Below are positions 46,012 through 56,000 of a stretch of 64,000 nt of DNA, piece after piece. A program made the position numbers and the translations under genes. The notes under the pieces were generated by a model. The model saw only the letters and a list, made by a program, of their open reading frames with translations, was not told the origin of the DNA and did no database searches. The DNA lies in assembly GCA_936450465.1 (NCBI GenBank), contig OW388292.1, positions 25,388,652 through 25,452,651 of the forward strand. The letters run 5' to 3'. Numbering within the stretch: the stretch's first letter is position 1; every line of letters starts with the position of its first letter. This DNA is from Gibbula magus. Lineage: Eukaryota; Mollusca; Gastropoda; Trochida; Trochidae.

Positions 46012-46131
46012 GTTAGACCATTCGGGCCTTGTTGTCTAATCGTTGAAATTGTTAGTTAGACCACTCGCGCTATGCGCTCGTGGTCTAACTAACCATTTCA
46101 ACGATTAGACAACAGGCCCTCATGGTCTAAC
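46012..46131. mobile_element. hairpin MITE with ~55-bp arms
   Basis: GTTAGACCATTCGGGCCTTG, then TTGTCTAATCGTTGAAAT, is paired almost perfectly with its inverted copy, which ends CAACAGGCCCTCATGGTCTAAC. The loop is a CGCGCTATGCGCTCG core. A related GTTAGACCACGGC end is at about 44190. Confidence 0.9.
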
Positions 46132-46419
46132 TATTACATAATAAGACAGGAAAACACCTTTACCATGTTTACTAACATTGTGATTTCTCAGTTGCAAAAC
46201 ATTATGTGTATATCATTCAACAAGATAGATTTGTGATATTTTCCTGTAATGTTAAGAACATTCTCATGGGCTCTTTGAGTTATTATTTCAAGGGGGTTAA
46301 CTTATCATCCTGAAGGTTAGTACACAAAAAAGCCTCTTGTACAAAAGCCAGAGTCACTTCAGGAATTAATCCCAATTTTGTCAAAGTCCGACTGACTTGA
46401 TATTTAGGTCATGGTTATG
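46132..46419. other. 3' flank of TRIM-like 2
   Basis: No clear polyadenylation signal on the minus strand could be picked out; otherwise unremarkable. Confidence 0.35.
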
Positions 46420-48186
46420 CTATATAAGTGGTATATAAAAAATGAACATGATGCATATGAAAATCGATATCACAAACACTGTTTCAATCCCGCTATTTGG
46501 TTTAACAGCTTTTGAACTAGTCGAACATAATGACTCTCTTCCATAACGAATTGAGAATGAGGTTTCCATAGCGCAACCGTTACCAATATCATTCAGTGTG
46601 AACCTTGCACTTTCTAGGCCTTCCACTTCGTCATCAGTGTTGTCAAAATGATGCCAAACAGCAGGAAGTGGTCCAAGGTTTGAAGGTTTACGTATGACTC
46701 TCTGCCATATCTCGATCTCTGTTGGAAATGGCTCGCCGTTTGCTTTATTATGCAAGGAATTGTAGGAACAAAATGCAACATCAGGTTTATGACAGTTCCT
46801 TCCATGTTTTCTATCCTCATGTTTATAAAGCATGCATGCCACCCGTCTCTTGTGTTTTGCAGAGTGTTTGTTTAGAACATTGGACTGTCGTCTTCTCTTT
46901 GATAGAGGATCAACCACGGGATGTTGTTCAAATGGCGTTTCTCGTCCAGACTGAGCAGCATGTGTAGCGTGAGGTTGCCATCTTTCCATCAACATATGGT
47001 CATCTACAGGATTTATGTTAAATACAGGACAATAACCATCAGGATAACAAAGTCTTCCTATTGTTTCCACGAGTTCCTTGGGGTTCTTGGAATCTCTTAG
47101 TCCTGTTTTGAGTTTCCTCAATAAGCGCTCACCTCTTTCATTCCCAAGGTTTATCTGTTCTGGTCTTGTAATCAAGCAATCGTGTACCACTCTCGGCGGA
47201 GTCACATTCATCTGTTGAATGAGATTATCACGATATGTCTTGGACAACACTTTTGCCTTTTGTGTCAAAAGAGTCTTGCCTTTCAGGACCATTTCTTCCA
47301 TACTTAGGTCAAGTATTTGTCTGATATCTTCTACCGTTGATATAAGCATTTGGACATCTTTGTCTATTTCTAGCCGCTCTAAAGCTTCCTGAATTTCAGG
47401 CAAAATGATGGTTTCATTCTGACTTTGAAGCCCAGATTGTTTATTGAAAATGTTGATGCTCCCATTTATTTTAATGGGGAATGTTTCCATGAGACGTCTG
47501 AGTTCCTTCTCGATCTCTGTGGACATACGGTTCCTCGTGATGTAGCACTCATAGTCCTGGACAAGCTCCTCGACTGCGGAAACTGATTCCTGGTGCAGGT
47601 GCTGAAGACGTTCTTCTATGAATCTGTTGGAGTAGTCCCGCTGGTTCTTCAAGGATTTTCGGACCGATGACCATTTTGTAACGTAGGGAACCATCTTCTC
47701 GATGCATTTCTCACTCTCTTTCAGATGATTCTGAAGATCACGTTTCGTCTGTTTAGCTTCAGCCTGGAAATTCTTAACATTGGAACAGTATCTGTGATCC
47801 TGCCAGGCACATATGTAACATCCAGTGGTTCCACAACTATAACACACAAGAGACCTCTTCTTTCTATGAGGCAAACATCTTTTACTCGAGTCCTCCTTCT
47901 CTTGCTGGAGAAGGTCCTGGATATCTTTCAGCAGACGATCAGTTTCAAATGTGGCGACCCATTCCTCCCCGTTTCTTCCTCTACCGAGCTTAATCTCTCT
48001 CTTGCACAGGGGACAGGGGAAATGTAGTGGTGAGGTTTTGGGTGTGGCTGATCTATCCATCTCCATGATGACACACAGCTTGCAGAACCTGTGAGAACAT
48101 GGCAAGAGTTTTGGTTCCGACAGGGTACCCAGGCAAATGGCGCAGCTGAGTAATTCCTCCAGGTCATTCTCAAGTGAGAAGGTCAT
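46420..48186 (-). CDS. TRIM-like RING/B-box/coiled-coil protein with C-terminal membrane segment, 588 aa (paralogue 2)
   Basis: Probable E3 ubiquitin ligase, paralogue of the gene at 34629-36452. RING ligands are at the same positions (C15 to C61), with the same B-box-like site (about 104-134) and coiled-coil region. Residues 6 to about 325 are nearly identical to paralogue 1, with a run of over 300 identical bases (47401-47720 against about 35680-36000). After about residue 340 the two differ strongly, apart from islands such as FCSYNSLxNKANGEPFPT. It also ends in a hydrophobic segment (FVISIFICIMFIFYIPLI, about 571-588), though that sequence is unrelated to paralogue 1's. No SPRY or NHL. 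A splice acceptor CTATTTTCAG lies 12 bases before the ATG. Single coding exon. Confidence 0.92.
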   Translation of the reverse strand: MTFSLENDLEELLSCAICLGTLSEPKLLPCSHRFCKLCVIMEMDRSATPKTSPLHFPCPLCKREIKLGRGRNGEEWVATFETDRLLKDIQDLLQQEKEDSSKRCLPHRKKRSLVCYSCGTTGCYICAWQDHRYCSNVKNFQAEAKQTKRDLQNHLKESEKCIEKMVPYVTKWSSVRKSLKNQRDYSNRFIEERLQHLHQESVSAVEELVQDYECYITRNRMSTEIEKELRRLMETFPIKINGSINIFNKQSGLQSQNETIILPEIQEALERLEIDKDVQMLISTVEDIRQILDLSMEEMVLKGKTLLTQKAKVLSKTYRDNLIQQMNVTPPRVVHDCLITRPEQINLGNERGERLLRKLKTGLRDSKNPKELVETIGRLCYPDGYCPVFNINPVDDHMLMERWQPHATHAAQSGRETPFEQHPVVDPLSKRRRQSNVLNKHSAKHKRRVACMLYKHEDRKHGRNCHKPDVAFCSYNSLHNKANGEPFPTEIEIWQRVIRKPSNLGPLPAVWHHFDNTDDEVEGLESARFTLNDIGNGCAMETSFSIRYGRESLCSTSSKAVKPNSGIETVFVISIFICIMFIFYIPLI

Positions 48187-48198
48187 GGTCGGGAATCG

Positions 48199-48210
48199 CT
48201 GAAAATAGGG
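48199..48210 (-). other. 3' splice acceptor before the TRIM-like 2 ATG
   Basis: On the minus strand CCCTATTTTCAG precedes CGATTCCCGACCATG. It matches the acceptor of paralogue 1 in place and sequence. Confidence 0.7.
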
Positions 48211-48568
48211 ACGCAGATTGGGTCAACCTTCAAAAGAAAGTATACATTGTATGATTTTCAAAACTGTGATGCTTTTATGGCACGATAACAATAACACATA
48301 TCTGCTGTAGTTTCATTGAATTAATTTGTGTCTGGTTGATGCTTAGTAGTTTTGTTTAATGAAGACAGGGGTAAGAAATGAATTAAACACCAACACGACT
48401 CCTACCATGTTTAAAGTATTGTTAAAGTGCGACAACCGAAAAATTGGGCGGGGCTTAGAGGGTTGGAGGGTAACCTGAAGTGACGTACGTGGGGGAATGG
48501 ATTGTAAACATTTGCTTACTGTTAACAATGACAAACACTGCGATCTGTTATATCTACGATTTTCAACC

Positions 48569-48760
48569 ATGCCACATCGCTGTTCTGCTGTAAACTGTTC
48601 GAGTAATCCTGGTTATGAAGTGTCCCAAAAAACTGGGGATACATGTGCTTTAAATACAAATTTAAAACATATAAAGTACTTGGTTATGAATAATTATAAT
48701 CCGTCTACGAATCCACCGCGTCTACATAATCATCGCGCGCAATATAGTCTGTCAACATAA
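48569..48760 (+). pseudogene. THAP-type zinc-finger N-terminus, fragment
   Basis: ATG opens MPHRCSAVNCSSNPGYEV, the characteristic start of THAP domains (Met, then C-x4-C, then Asn/Ser-rich). The expected FHKFP-type continuation and the later C-x2-H pair are absent: after about residue 20 the frame has no THAP features and stops at 63 codons. It may be an exon whose partner is lost or not recognised. It lies between inverted repeats, as THAP domains of DNA transposons (P element, Kolobok-type) often do. Confidence 0.4.
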
Positions 48761-48903
48761 CTTTTGGAACACGTTTTTTTGCATTTAAACAAAAAACAAT
48801 ACCAAACTCTCATAATTATACATGGTGACCTAATGTGGTGCTGAATTTCATAAGTTTATCTAAATCATTAAAGATTTTACTTAAGAAATTATCATATAAA
48901 GTT

Positions 48904-49129
48904 TCAACTTCCAAACGCAAGGCATAACACTTGCCAGTCTGCATTACTAGCTGATTTAACCCTTGCGGTATTTCCCTCGCTTTGTTGTGTCAAGAAAGTG
49001 AATCGCTGCACTAGAAATGCATAGCGGGCCTGGATTTCTAAACACAGATTTCTTAAGGAAATACTGCAAGGCCTAAATCAGCCAGTAATGGAGACTGGCA
49101 AGAGTTATGCCTTGCGTTGGGAAGTTGAT
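48904..49129. mobile_element. hairpin MITE, family H1, best copy
   Basis: Arms of about 75 bp: CAACTTCCAAACGCAAGGCA, then TAACACTTGCCAGTCTGCAT, then CTGATTTAACCCTTGCGGTA, inverted on the other side with few changes. The centre has AGAAATGCATAGCGGGCC. Relatives at 3617, 4700, 23090 and 31116. Confidence 0.92.
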
Positions 49130-49560
49130 AAAGTTTCTGACAACAGCGACATTATCACAAAGGAATACTAGTAGTACTGGAGCGGCTGTCCACAATATCA
49201 CAATGTGTGTCGTACGTGCACGTGTAAATTTATATGAAAAAGTGAATGTATCATATTTTTTGCAACAATCATGCTGTCATTAGCGCAAAATGCACTCTAA
49301 TTAAGCAGGGCCCGGTCTTTGTAATTATAGGAAATCGCTTGTTAAATATAGTGAATAAGCAATCCGTTTAGCGAAAATATGAGTTGTTTTGATGAAGATT
49401 TCTGTCTTATATGATCAGTTTAAAAAATGGAAAACGAGTTAAATTAAGATTAGAAGCCATAATGAGATTCCTCCACGTACGTCACAGCAGGATACGCTTC
49501 AGTGACCACCGCCCCGCCCGCTTTCATTCTGGTCGCCGGGGCTTAATTAGGCACTTTTCT

Positions 49561-50036
49561 AAAAAGCCGTTTTTAAATAATTTACGGGCCGATTTTAGAA
49601 ATTTAAAAACGAGTAGTTGTCAAATTGAAACCCTTTTTCAACGAATCACGAATGTGGCCTTGGGTACGACATGTAACCTTTAACGTTCTAGATCTTTTTA
49701 ATTTGTTCACCCCTAGATAAGGTTTCAAGTGTGTACAGTCAAGGCTGATCACAAATGTGTGCATGATACTTTGGTAAAACAAACACACAAACAATAAGAT
49801 AAGTTTACTCGAATGAATGTCAATGTCATGAATGAACAATGTTGTAACCTTGAATCAATGAAGAAATACAAAAGGTAATGCATTAAAGTTGAAAAGAAAA
49901 GAACATAATACCTGCAAATCACCTTGTGATTGATCACGCCTGTACAGTTATGTGACGAAGTTTGCTGTTAGGTAGAGATATATCTCTATCCAAAGTCCCG
50001 CGTGTTGTAAATCACGTGTCTATTGATTACATCAAA
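49561..50036. other. no gene recognised
   Basis: AT-rich spacer; short chance frames only. Confidence 0.4.
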
Positions 50037-50037
50037 A

Positions 50038-50149
50038 TCACAGGGGCGTGGATAGCTTAGTAATAACATGAGATATACATAGACCCAACCATATTACTAT
50101 ATGTATATATGCTATTTAACGCCATATCAGCGATACCCGCTCCTGTGAT
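50038..50149. mobile_element. hairpin MITE (family H2), diverged copy
   Basis: Ends TCACAGGGGCG and CGCTCCTGTGA. The inner TAGCTTAG, GATATACATAGACCCA and ATATTACTATA match the copy at 10194-10353, but the long arms have largely decayed. Confidence 0.7.
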
Positions 50150-50369
50150 CAACATGACATGAGATACATTTTCAACAGTACACAAACACCGGAATTTGGA
50201 CTTTTTCTGTTTGAAGGGTAGGGAGCTTCGGAGCATCACTTTAACTTGTTTAAAGGATAGATGTAATGATATATGGTCAAATTGGGATGTCCATTTGACA
50301 ATTGTTCGATTATAGATTTCTGAAATCGGTCCACTAATTACTTATATACGGCTTTTAAAAAAACCCCAA

Positions 50370-50460
50370 AAAACCCCGCCTAATTTAGCCCCGGTGACCA
50401 GAATGAAAATCGCAGTTAGGTCCCTGAAGCGATGACTTCTGTGACGTCACTGGAGTAATC
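50370..50460 (+). repeat. lone end of the inverted-repeat element family
   Basis: GCCTAATTTAGCCCCGGTGA, then CCAGAATGAAA, matches the inverted right end of the element at 48447-49560. It is followed by CTGAAGCGATG and TGACGTCAC. Confidence 0.65.
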
Positions 50461-50744
50461 TCATTATCGGTGATAGTCATAAGTCAAAGTAATTTTGCAA
50501 CAGTTTGATTGTTAATTTCACTAACAAATCTTCAATAAAACAACTTAAATGTTCCATATATCGAATGTATATATATATAGTGATAATCATCATTAATTAA
50601 TTAACGAGGCCCCACAGTCCGTGGTTAATCAGTCACGCCTCAATGATTCTTTTCAAAACCTATCGTCGGTGCTAATTGCGGCATTGTTAAAATGGGTCAA
50701 TTAAAATGGTCTTCATAATCACTTGCAAGTGTATATTGTCTCGA

Positions 50745-50985
50745 TTTTATGCTCAATTGATTCCGATATATAATCTAAGAAGAGGTAACAATCTGTTATT
50801 CTTGAGAAAAATACATTTCATGGGATCTTTAAGGGAAGGGGATTTTCACATTTCGCTTATTTGCCGTTTCTATAAAGATCTTCGACAAAATATTTTACCT
50901 ATGTATTTCTGGAATTACCCATCAGAAAGAAAGTAGTGTGTCCAGTTATTTTCCTCAACAAACCCTGCTACAAACATTTTGATTA
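50745..50985 (+). pseudogene. LINE ORF2 C-terminal fragment
   Basis: Frame around 50820-50935 reads GDFHISLICRFYKDLRQNIL, then PMYFWNYPSERK and a stop. This is the E/DF-H-x3-x2-C-x-F-Y-x-D-L-R ending of L1-like LINE ORF2 seen at 38155-38240. 5' truncated. Confidence 0.72.
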
Positions 50986-50989
50986 TATT

Positions 50990-51890
50990 AGTTTAGGCAA
51001 ATTTATATTCTTATCCCGAAAAAAGGGAGACCGTGGTGATACATTTTTGAATGTATAACATATAACCACAACTTTATTGAAATCTAATTAAAAGTAATCT
51101 AATTTTCTGGGTTTATTTTTTTCAAAACAAATATGACATTAAGAAAACGCAGATTTGCTATTCGGGTAACTGCAAAGAGATTAGCGATTCCATATCTCTT
51201 ACCCTACACGTGAAGGGACAGATGGGGGCAGGGCAATGCCAGATAGATTGGAACGCTTAATACGACTCCATCTAGATATGCAGATGAGTAAACCATTGAC
51301 CCATCTTCCTTCTTAGTTCTTAGTTCTATTTTAGTACACATATGTAACTGTATAAGGAACCTACAGCGTCATCCCTATATCGCGCTTCTTGAAAGACTTT
51401 GTTTCTGGTAACTTCCTCCCGAATCACTGGATACAATACAGACAATGTCAGATTCTCAAAAATGTGAGCATGTCTTTTGCACAGTCAAAATGGCAACGCA
51501 CATAGAAATAAATCTTCGCGACTCCAGAAGAATTTTTGCATGTGCTTTGTTATAGTGAGTGTATACTTGACAAGCTTGTCGACAGTTATTTCGGTGTCTG
51601 TATAAACTGCATTACTGCATCAAGTGATAAATAGGTATCCTCCCCAAAACTTAAAACGCCCCATAACTGAGGCACGTTAAAACACCCGTTACGGTTTGTT
51701 GCACTGAAGTTAGTTGCACTGCTTCCTTTCCAACTTATGGACTGGTCCAAATAACAGGAGAGAACTTTTATAGAGATTAACAGTATAAATCAATACTATT
51801 ATTATTATTACTCGGCATAAACACACTTAATAATCTTCTAACATCTCACTCTAAAGAATTCTCCCCGAAAGCGGGCATTTAATTATATCA
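50990..51890. other. no clear gene
   Basis: AT-rich spacer. One short stretch near 51525-51610 (EEFLHVLCYSECILDKLV in frame) faintly recalls a LINE zinc end but is too weak to call. Confidence 0.35.
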
Positions 51891-51899
51891 CACTGTATT

Positions 51900-52290
51900 C
51901 ATCAATGCATAGTTCCAAGATTCAAGAGTAACAGGAAACTCGTTATTAAGCTTGTTGAATAGTATGAAAGAGTTAATTTGGGGTCAGGTATAGAAACAGG
52001 AAGATACAACAATGTACCAATGGCTGACAGAGTCTGTATTTACTGTAAAGTAGATAATATTAACTGTATTATAGATGATATTCACATTCATTTTTATTGT
52101 AAACTGTATGAAGTTTCTAGAAGTATGTATATTGATCCATTGTTGTACAATACATCAAACTAACAACATTCAATCTACATTCGGTAAGAAGCAGTATGTC
52201 AAAGCGATATATATGGATAAACTGTATAATGGTAGAATAAGTAACAGGCTGACGTATTTTAAAATAACTGTACATTTGGGGATCTAAATA
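51900..52290 (+). pseudogene. LINE ORF2 C-terminal fragment
   Basis: The frame from 51978 reads GIETGRYNNVPMADRVCIYC, then IDDIHIHFYCKLYEVSRSMY. This matches the I-E-x-G-R ... R-x-C-x-x-C ... D-E-x-H-F-x2-C-x-L-Y ending of LINE ORF2. A frame change follows, with a QYVKAIYMDKLYNGRISN-like continuation near 52195-52250. 5' truncated and decayed. Confidence 0.78.
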
Positions 52291-54065
52291 GTTAAAACGA
52301 AGATCTGAATAAACTCCATTCTAACAGGAAGTGTATTTCAGACTCCATTTATCACAAAAGGAAGGAAGACGAGTTTGACCATTTAGATGCAGCATACTGA
52401 CATAGTGTACATATGGGGAATGCACATAATTTAAAAAATTCATGTTAAGCATACATAGTGAAATTAGTGTTGCACCCCTTGCATATATACCGGAAATTTG
52501 ATGCCGAGGCAATGTTACGATTTTTTTTACAACTTTTTGAGTTCAATTCTTCATCAACACTTCTCTATGCTTTAGAGGTATCATTACAATCATACAGACC
52601 GGATTTCGTCAGTAAGTAACTTTCAAATTTTTCTTTTATAAAGAAAATCTGATTATGATTGTTCATCCTGCTGTAACTAGTGAATTTGTGTTTATCAGTT
52701 TAATGGTATTACTCACATTACAACAACCACTATTGACTTTAACTTTTCAGTGTAACACCAAAATAGCAGAAGTTGCAAATGCAACTATCACAAAGTAGTG
52801 AAACATTATTTGAATGAAAATTGCTTTGTTCCACTGGTAGATGACGCTTCTGTCATATCACACAGTTTCTTTTTCTGATACATTTTCTATTTTCTTATCA
52901 GACATTTAGGGGTGCAATACTTTTTTCCCTGTGTATATTTCCCCACGGTAAAACAATAGTGTCACATCTAGATGGATTAATGTTAGTATATAGTCTCCAA
53001 GTAAATACATGTGTATAGGGTGTGTATGTTTGTATGTTATACATTTCTTTAAAGTAGATATCTTACAAAATATGATATATAATAATTATGTTTCATTTAC
53101 TTGTAATAATTGTCACGTTTCATAGTTCGGCAAAACCGATTGACAATGGTATTAGTTACACGGTGTTTTGACAGGTTGCACGGAACTGTAAGACACTTGT
53201 ATCTTCCGTATTGTCCAAAGGCACCGGTACCCCTACGCCCATTGCATCACCGTGTCTACCAACTCCCATTCAAATGGCAATTAGCTTTAATCACATCAAA
53301 GGATACCGCCGTGTCAGATACGTGTACCGGCACACCTGTTGATCTCGTGATCTACTTCGAATATCACGTCTCTCATAACACCATAGTGGGAGGCTCGATG
53401 TTCTACCAGTTTCGTTTTTTCAATAAATGTACCTATTTATAATAATGCAATCGAGGTGGGATTTGAATGAAATATCTGTCTGTAAACGTTCGTGACCATT
53501 AGGAAAACAATTTAGTCACTGAATTGAGACTTTTAAATTCAATTCCTCATCATTATTGTGTACACTCAGTCATACCGAAGTTTGTTAAGAAATTTAAATA
53601 AACAACGCAAAAATTATATAACGCCTATCCACATTTTTTCATGCTTGTTGACTAGTTAGTTTTGTTTCTGTAGTGTATGTTCTGTTCTTTAATCGTCACT
53701 CATTTGTTTTAGTAGGTGTTTGTAGGGAGACTTTTTCCTTGTTTTCCGATCCCGTCATAATAAATACCTTGAAACCAAAAGTTATATTAAATACATGAGA
53801 TCAATCCTTTGAAGATTGTGAGAAGGGTAGGATTTGTCTTATCATGCAGTACGTAGTGCAATATATACAAATATAATGAAATACACACATGAATTTAAGT
53901 AATGGAGAATGCATGTGGAGCTGTGGATTCGTTAAAAATAATCAACGAGCCCCGAAGGGCGAAGTGATTGACAGCTAAAACTGTGCCTTTCCATGCCTTC
54001 AGCATGCGTTACAAGACTTGAATAGAACGCGGGATTCTTACTGACAATCAACCCTAAGGTTCCCA
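52291..54065. other. no gene recognised
   Basis: AT-rich spacer. A 110-codon frame at 53110-53442 has no family features and its apparent start is not ATG; it is treated as chance. Confidence 0.4.
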
Positions 54066-54069
54066 TCAG

Positions 54070-54140
54070 CGTCTTGTGGCCTAATGGTTAGAAGCGCTGA
54101 CCACCAAGCGAAGGGTTGCATGTTCGAATCCAGGTTCATG
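54070..54140 (+). other. tRNA-like sequence (tRNA pseudogene or SINE head)
   Basis: A box TGGCCTAATGGTTAG (54077-54091) and B box GTTCGAATCC (54122-54131), correctly spaced. The arms (GCGTCTTG / CAGGTTCATGC) do not pair as an acceptor stem. No SINE body recognised downstream. Confidence 0.6.
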
Positions 54141-55845
54141 CTTCACACAAATTAATTTGTTAAGATGAGAGATATTTTAAGATCATATTCAGATACACCA
54201 AGACAAAATACATCAGAACAATGTACTCGATTAGCCATTACTGAAAATGTCTAAACCTAACACCCCTCCTGACTAAGACAGTCAATGACCAGTAGATTCC
54301 TAAATAATAATCAACTGATAACACAAATACGTCATGACATAGAGCAATTGTAGAAAGTAAAAACGGCAGTTTGCTTATATTTAATTTCTCTTATGCTATT
54401 TGCCATCTGGTTCTTGTTTTGTTTAAATATCTCTTTTTATGTTGTGTATATGTGACACGGTTTTAACAGTGTTTACAAACATGTAGTTTTACCCCCGCCC
54501 AACATATTATGCCAGAGGATTTAGTCGCTGGCTCCGTCTGGGTGTCCGTCTGTCCGTGATCACATCGTTTCCGGAGCAGTACTCGAAAACAAACTACTTG
54601 ACCTCATCCGGTATACAGCCTCCCCATATCCTGTAGATGAGCCTTAACTGTTTATTCAACTTATGTGGGGCAGGGGAGATACGCCATCTCTCATGATGAC
54701 TCTTTTGTTTTCAATTTGTGACATTTAAACAAACTTATGTCTGTCTGCATGCATAAATATGGCGAATTAAACATGTTATCTTTCTCTCTGTGTGTATTAC
54801 GAGGGAGACACCGTTCACTCAAAAAACGTTATGTAATATAAAGACACCAGGTGGTAAATTCACTCAGGCGTAGATTAACCGTTACTGTCGCAAAAATTGG
54901 TATTATTATTTTGAGATTTCGTTCATTTAACATGTGTACACAATTCATTTCAATCAGTACTTTGCATTCATTTGTACAAGTCTCTATTGACGTGAGGGGT
55001 CAGAAAATGAGAATTTCATTCACACAAATGACTGAGACAAATGTTGAAAATGTCAAAAGAGGCGTCACTAAGTCACATTTGTATTCGGTATGTCCATCCG
55101 TCAGAACGGGCAAGTACACGTCTATGGGTTGATGACGTCAGACGTCGGATGACGTCAGAAGATAAAATTTGTTATTCATCAAGGAGGCAATGGGCTGACT
55201 TGATGGACGCAAATCAGAGCATAAAGGTCACTAATTCTTCTGTACACACGCTGTCTACCATTGTTCTTGAAGATGCAAAATCTGCTCCCATATGAGAGCA
55301 TGACCATTGCTCAGTCTCTCTGTTGCCAACGTTGAATTCGTCTGTTTGTTTACTCGTTGTTGACGCCTCAGGAACGTTTTGTGGTATGGACGACGTGTTC
55401 AGATATCATGAGTCTTCAATCTCTTTTACCAAGTTTGTCTGCTAATCACGTTTCTCAGTGACGTCTTTGACGTTAACGTCGTAATGATGAATGGGTTTCA
55501 GAGATGAAATTCCCGGATGTGGCGGTCTTCAATAAGCGTAATCACCTTCTTCTCGACCTGCATGTTGTCCGATCTCTATCACGTAACCGTTGCCTTAACC
55601 TTGTGACTGCTATGCGTGCGCAACCGAACCTTCTGGCGTCGTCGGCGTGTGAGACTCGCTATGTGACAATTCCAACGGCTCTCTCACTCTCAATGGCTGT
55701 TAAAACCGATATTTTCTTGGGTGCTTTTTGTTGCTTTGATACCAACGTGTATGGTCAGCCGTTTTATACACTTTATCTGCAGTTGAAAACTATGCTACCT
55801 AAAATAATGTCATTCTCACAAAGTGCACCATTTCTTCGGATGTGA
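54141..55845. other. no clear gene
   Basis: Holds several 75-113-codon plus-strand frames (for example 55504-55845, ATG start) without recognisable domains, and a pair of TGACGTCA palindromes at 55133-55140 and 55150-55157. The last frame ends a few bases before the LINE tail. A small unknown exon cannot be excluded. Confidence 0.4.
55133..55157. promoter_or_regulatory. paired CRE palindromes
   Basis: Two perfect TGACGTCA octamers separated by nine bases that include GACGTC. Candidate bZIP (CREB/ATF) binding site. No transcript start is known nearby. Confidence 0.4.
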
Positions 55846-56000
55846 TCATAGTCAAGTCAAGTCAAGAGTTTATTAGGTCAAAAACCAATACAAATTCACT
55901 CTTATATTCGCCTGTGCACATGGCGAGGTACATATCTAGACAATAAAGACATAATAATAATAGTAATGATAGTATTGCCCAAGAGTGAGGATATAAGTAA

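Larger units (their letters stand above)
48447..49560. mobile_element. inverted-repeat element enclosing a THAP-like start and an H1 hairpin
   Basis: Left side GGGCGGGGC ... TGACGTACGTGGGGGAAT (48447-48498). Right side, inverted, GGGCGGGGC ... TGACGTACGTGGAGGAAT (about 49520-49467). The right end (GCCCCGGCGACCAGAATGAA on the minus strand) is also found at about 50382, so it is dispersed. A THAP-like open frame (48569-48760) and an independent H1 hairpin (48904-49129) lie inside. Boundaries approximate. Confidence 0.55.

Noticed and set aside
53110..53442. 110-codon plus-strand frame
   Set aside because: The apparent start is TTG, with no family features and ordinary spacer composition.
55504..55845. 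113-codon plus-strand frame with ATG just before the LINE tail
   Set aside because: No recognisable domain, no splice or transcript support, and similar lengths occur by chance in this window; kept only as a note on the spacer.
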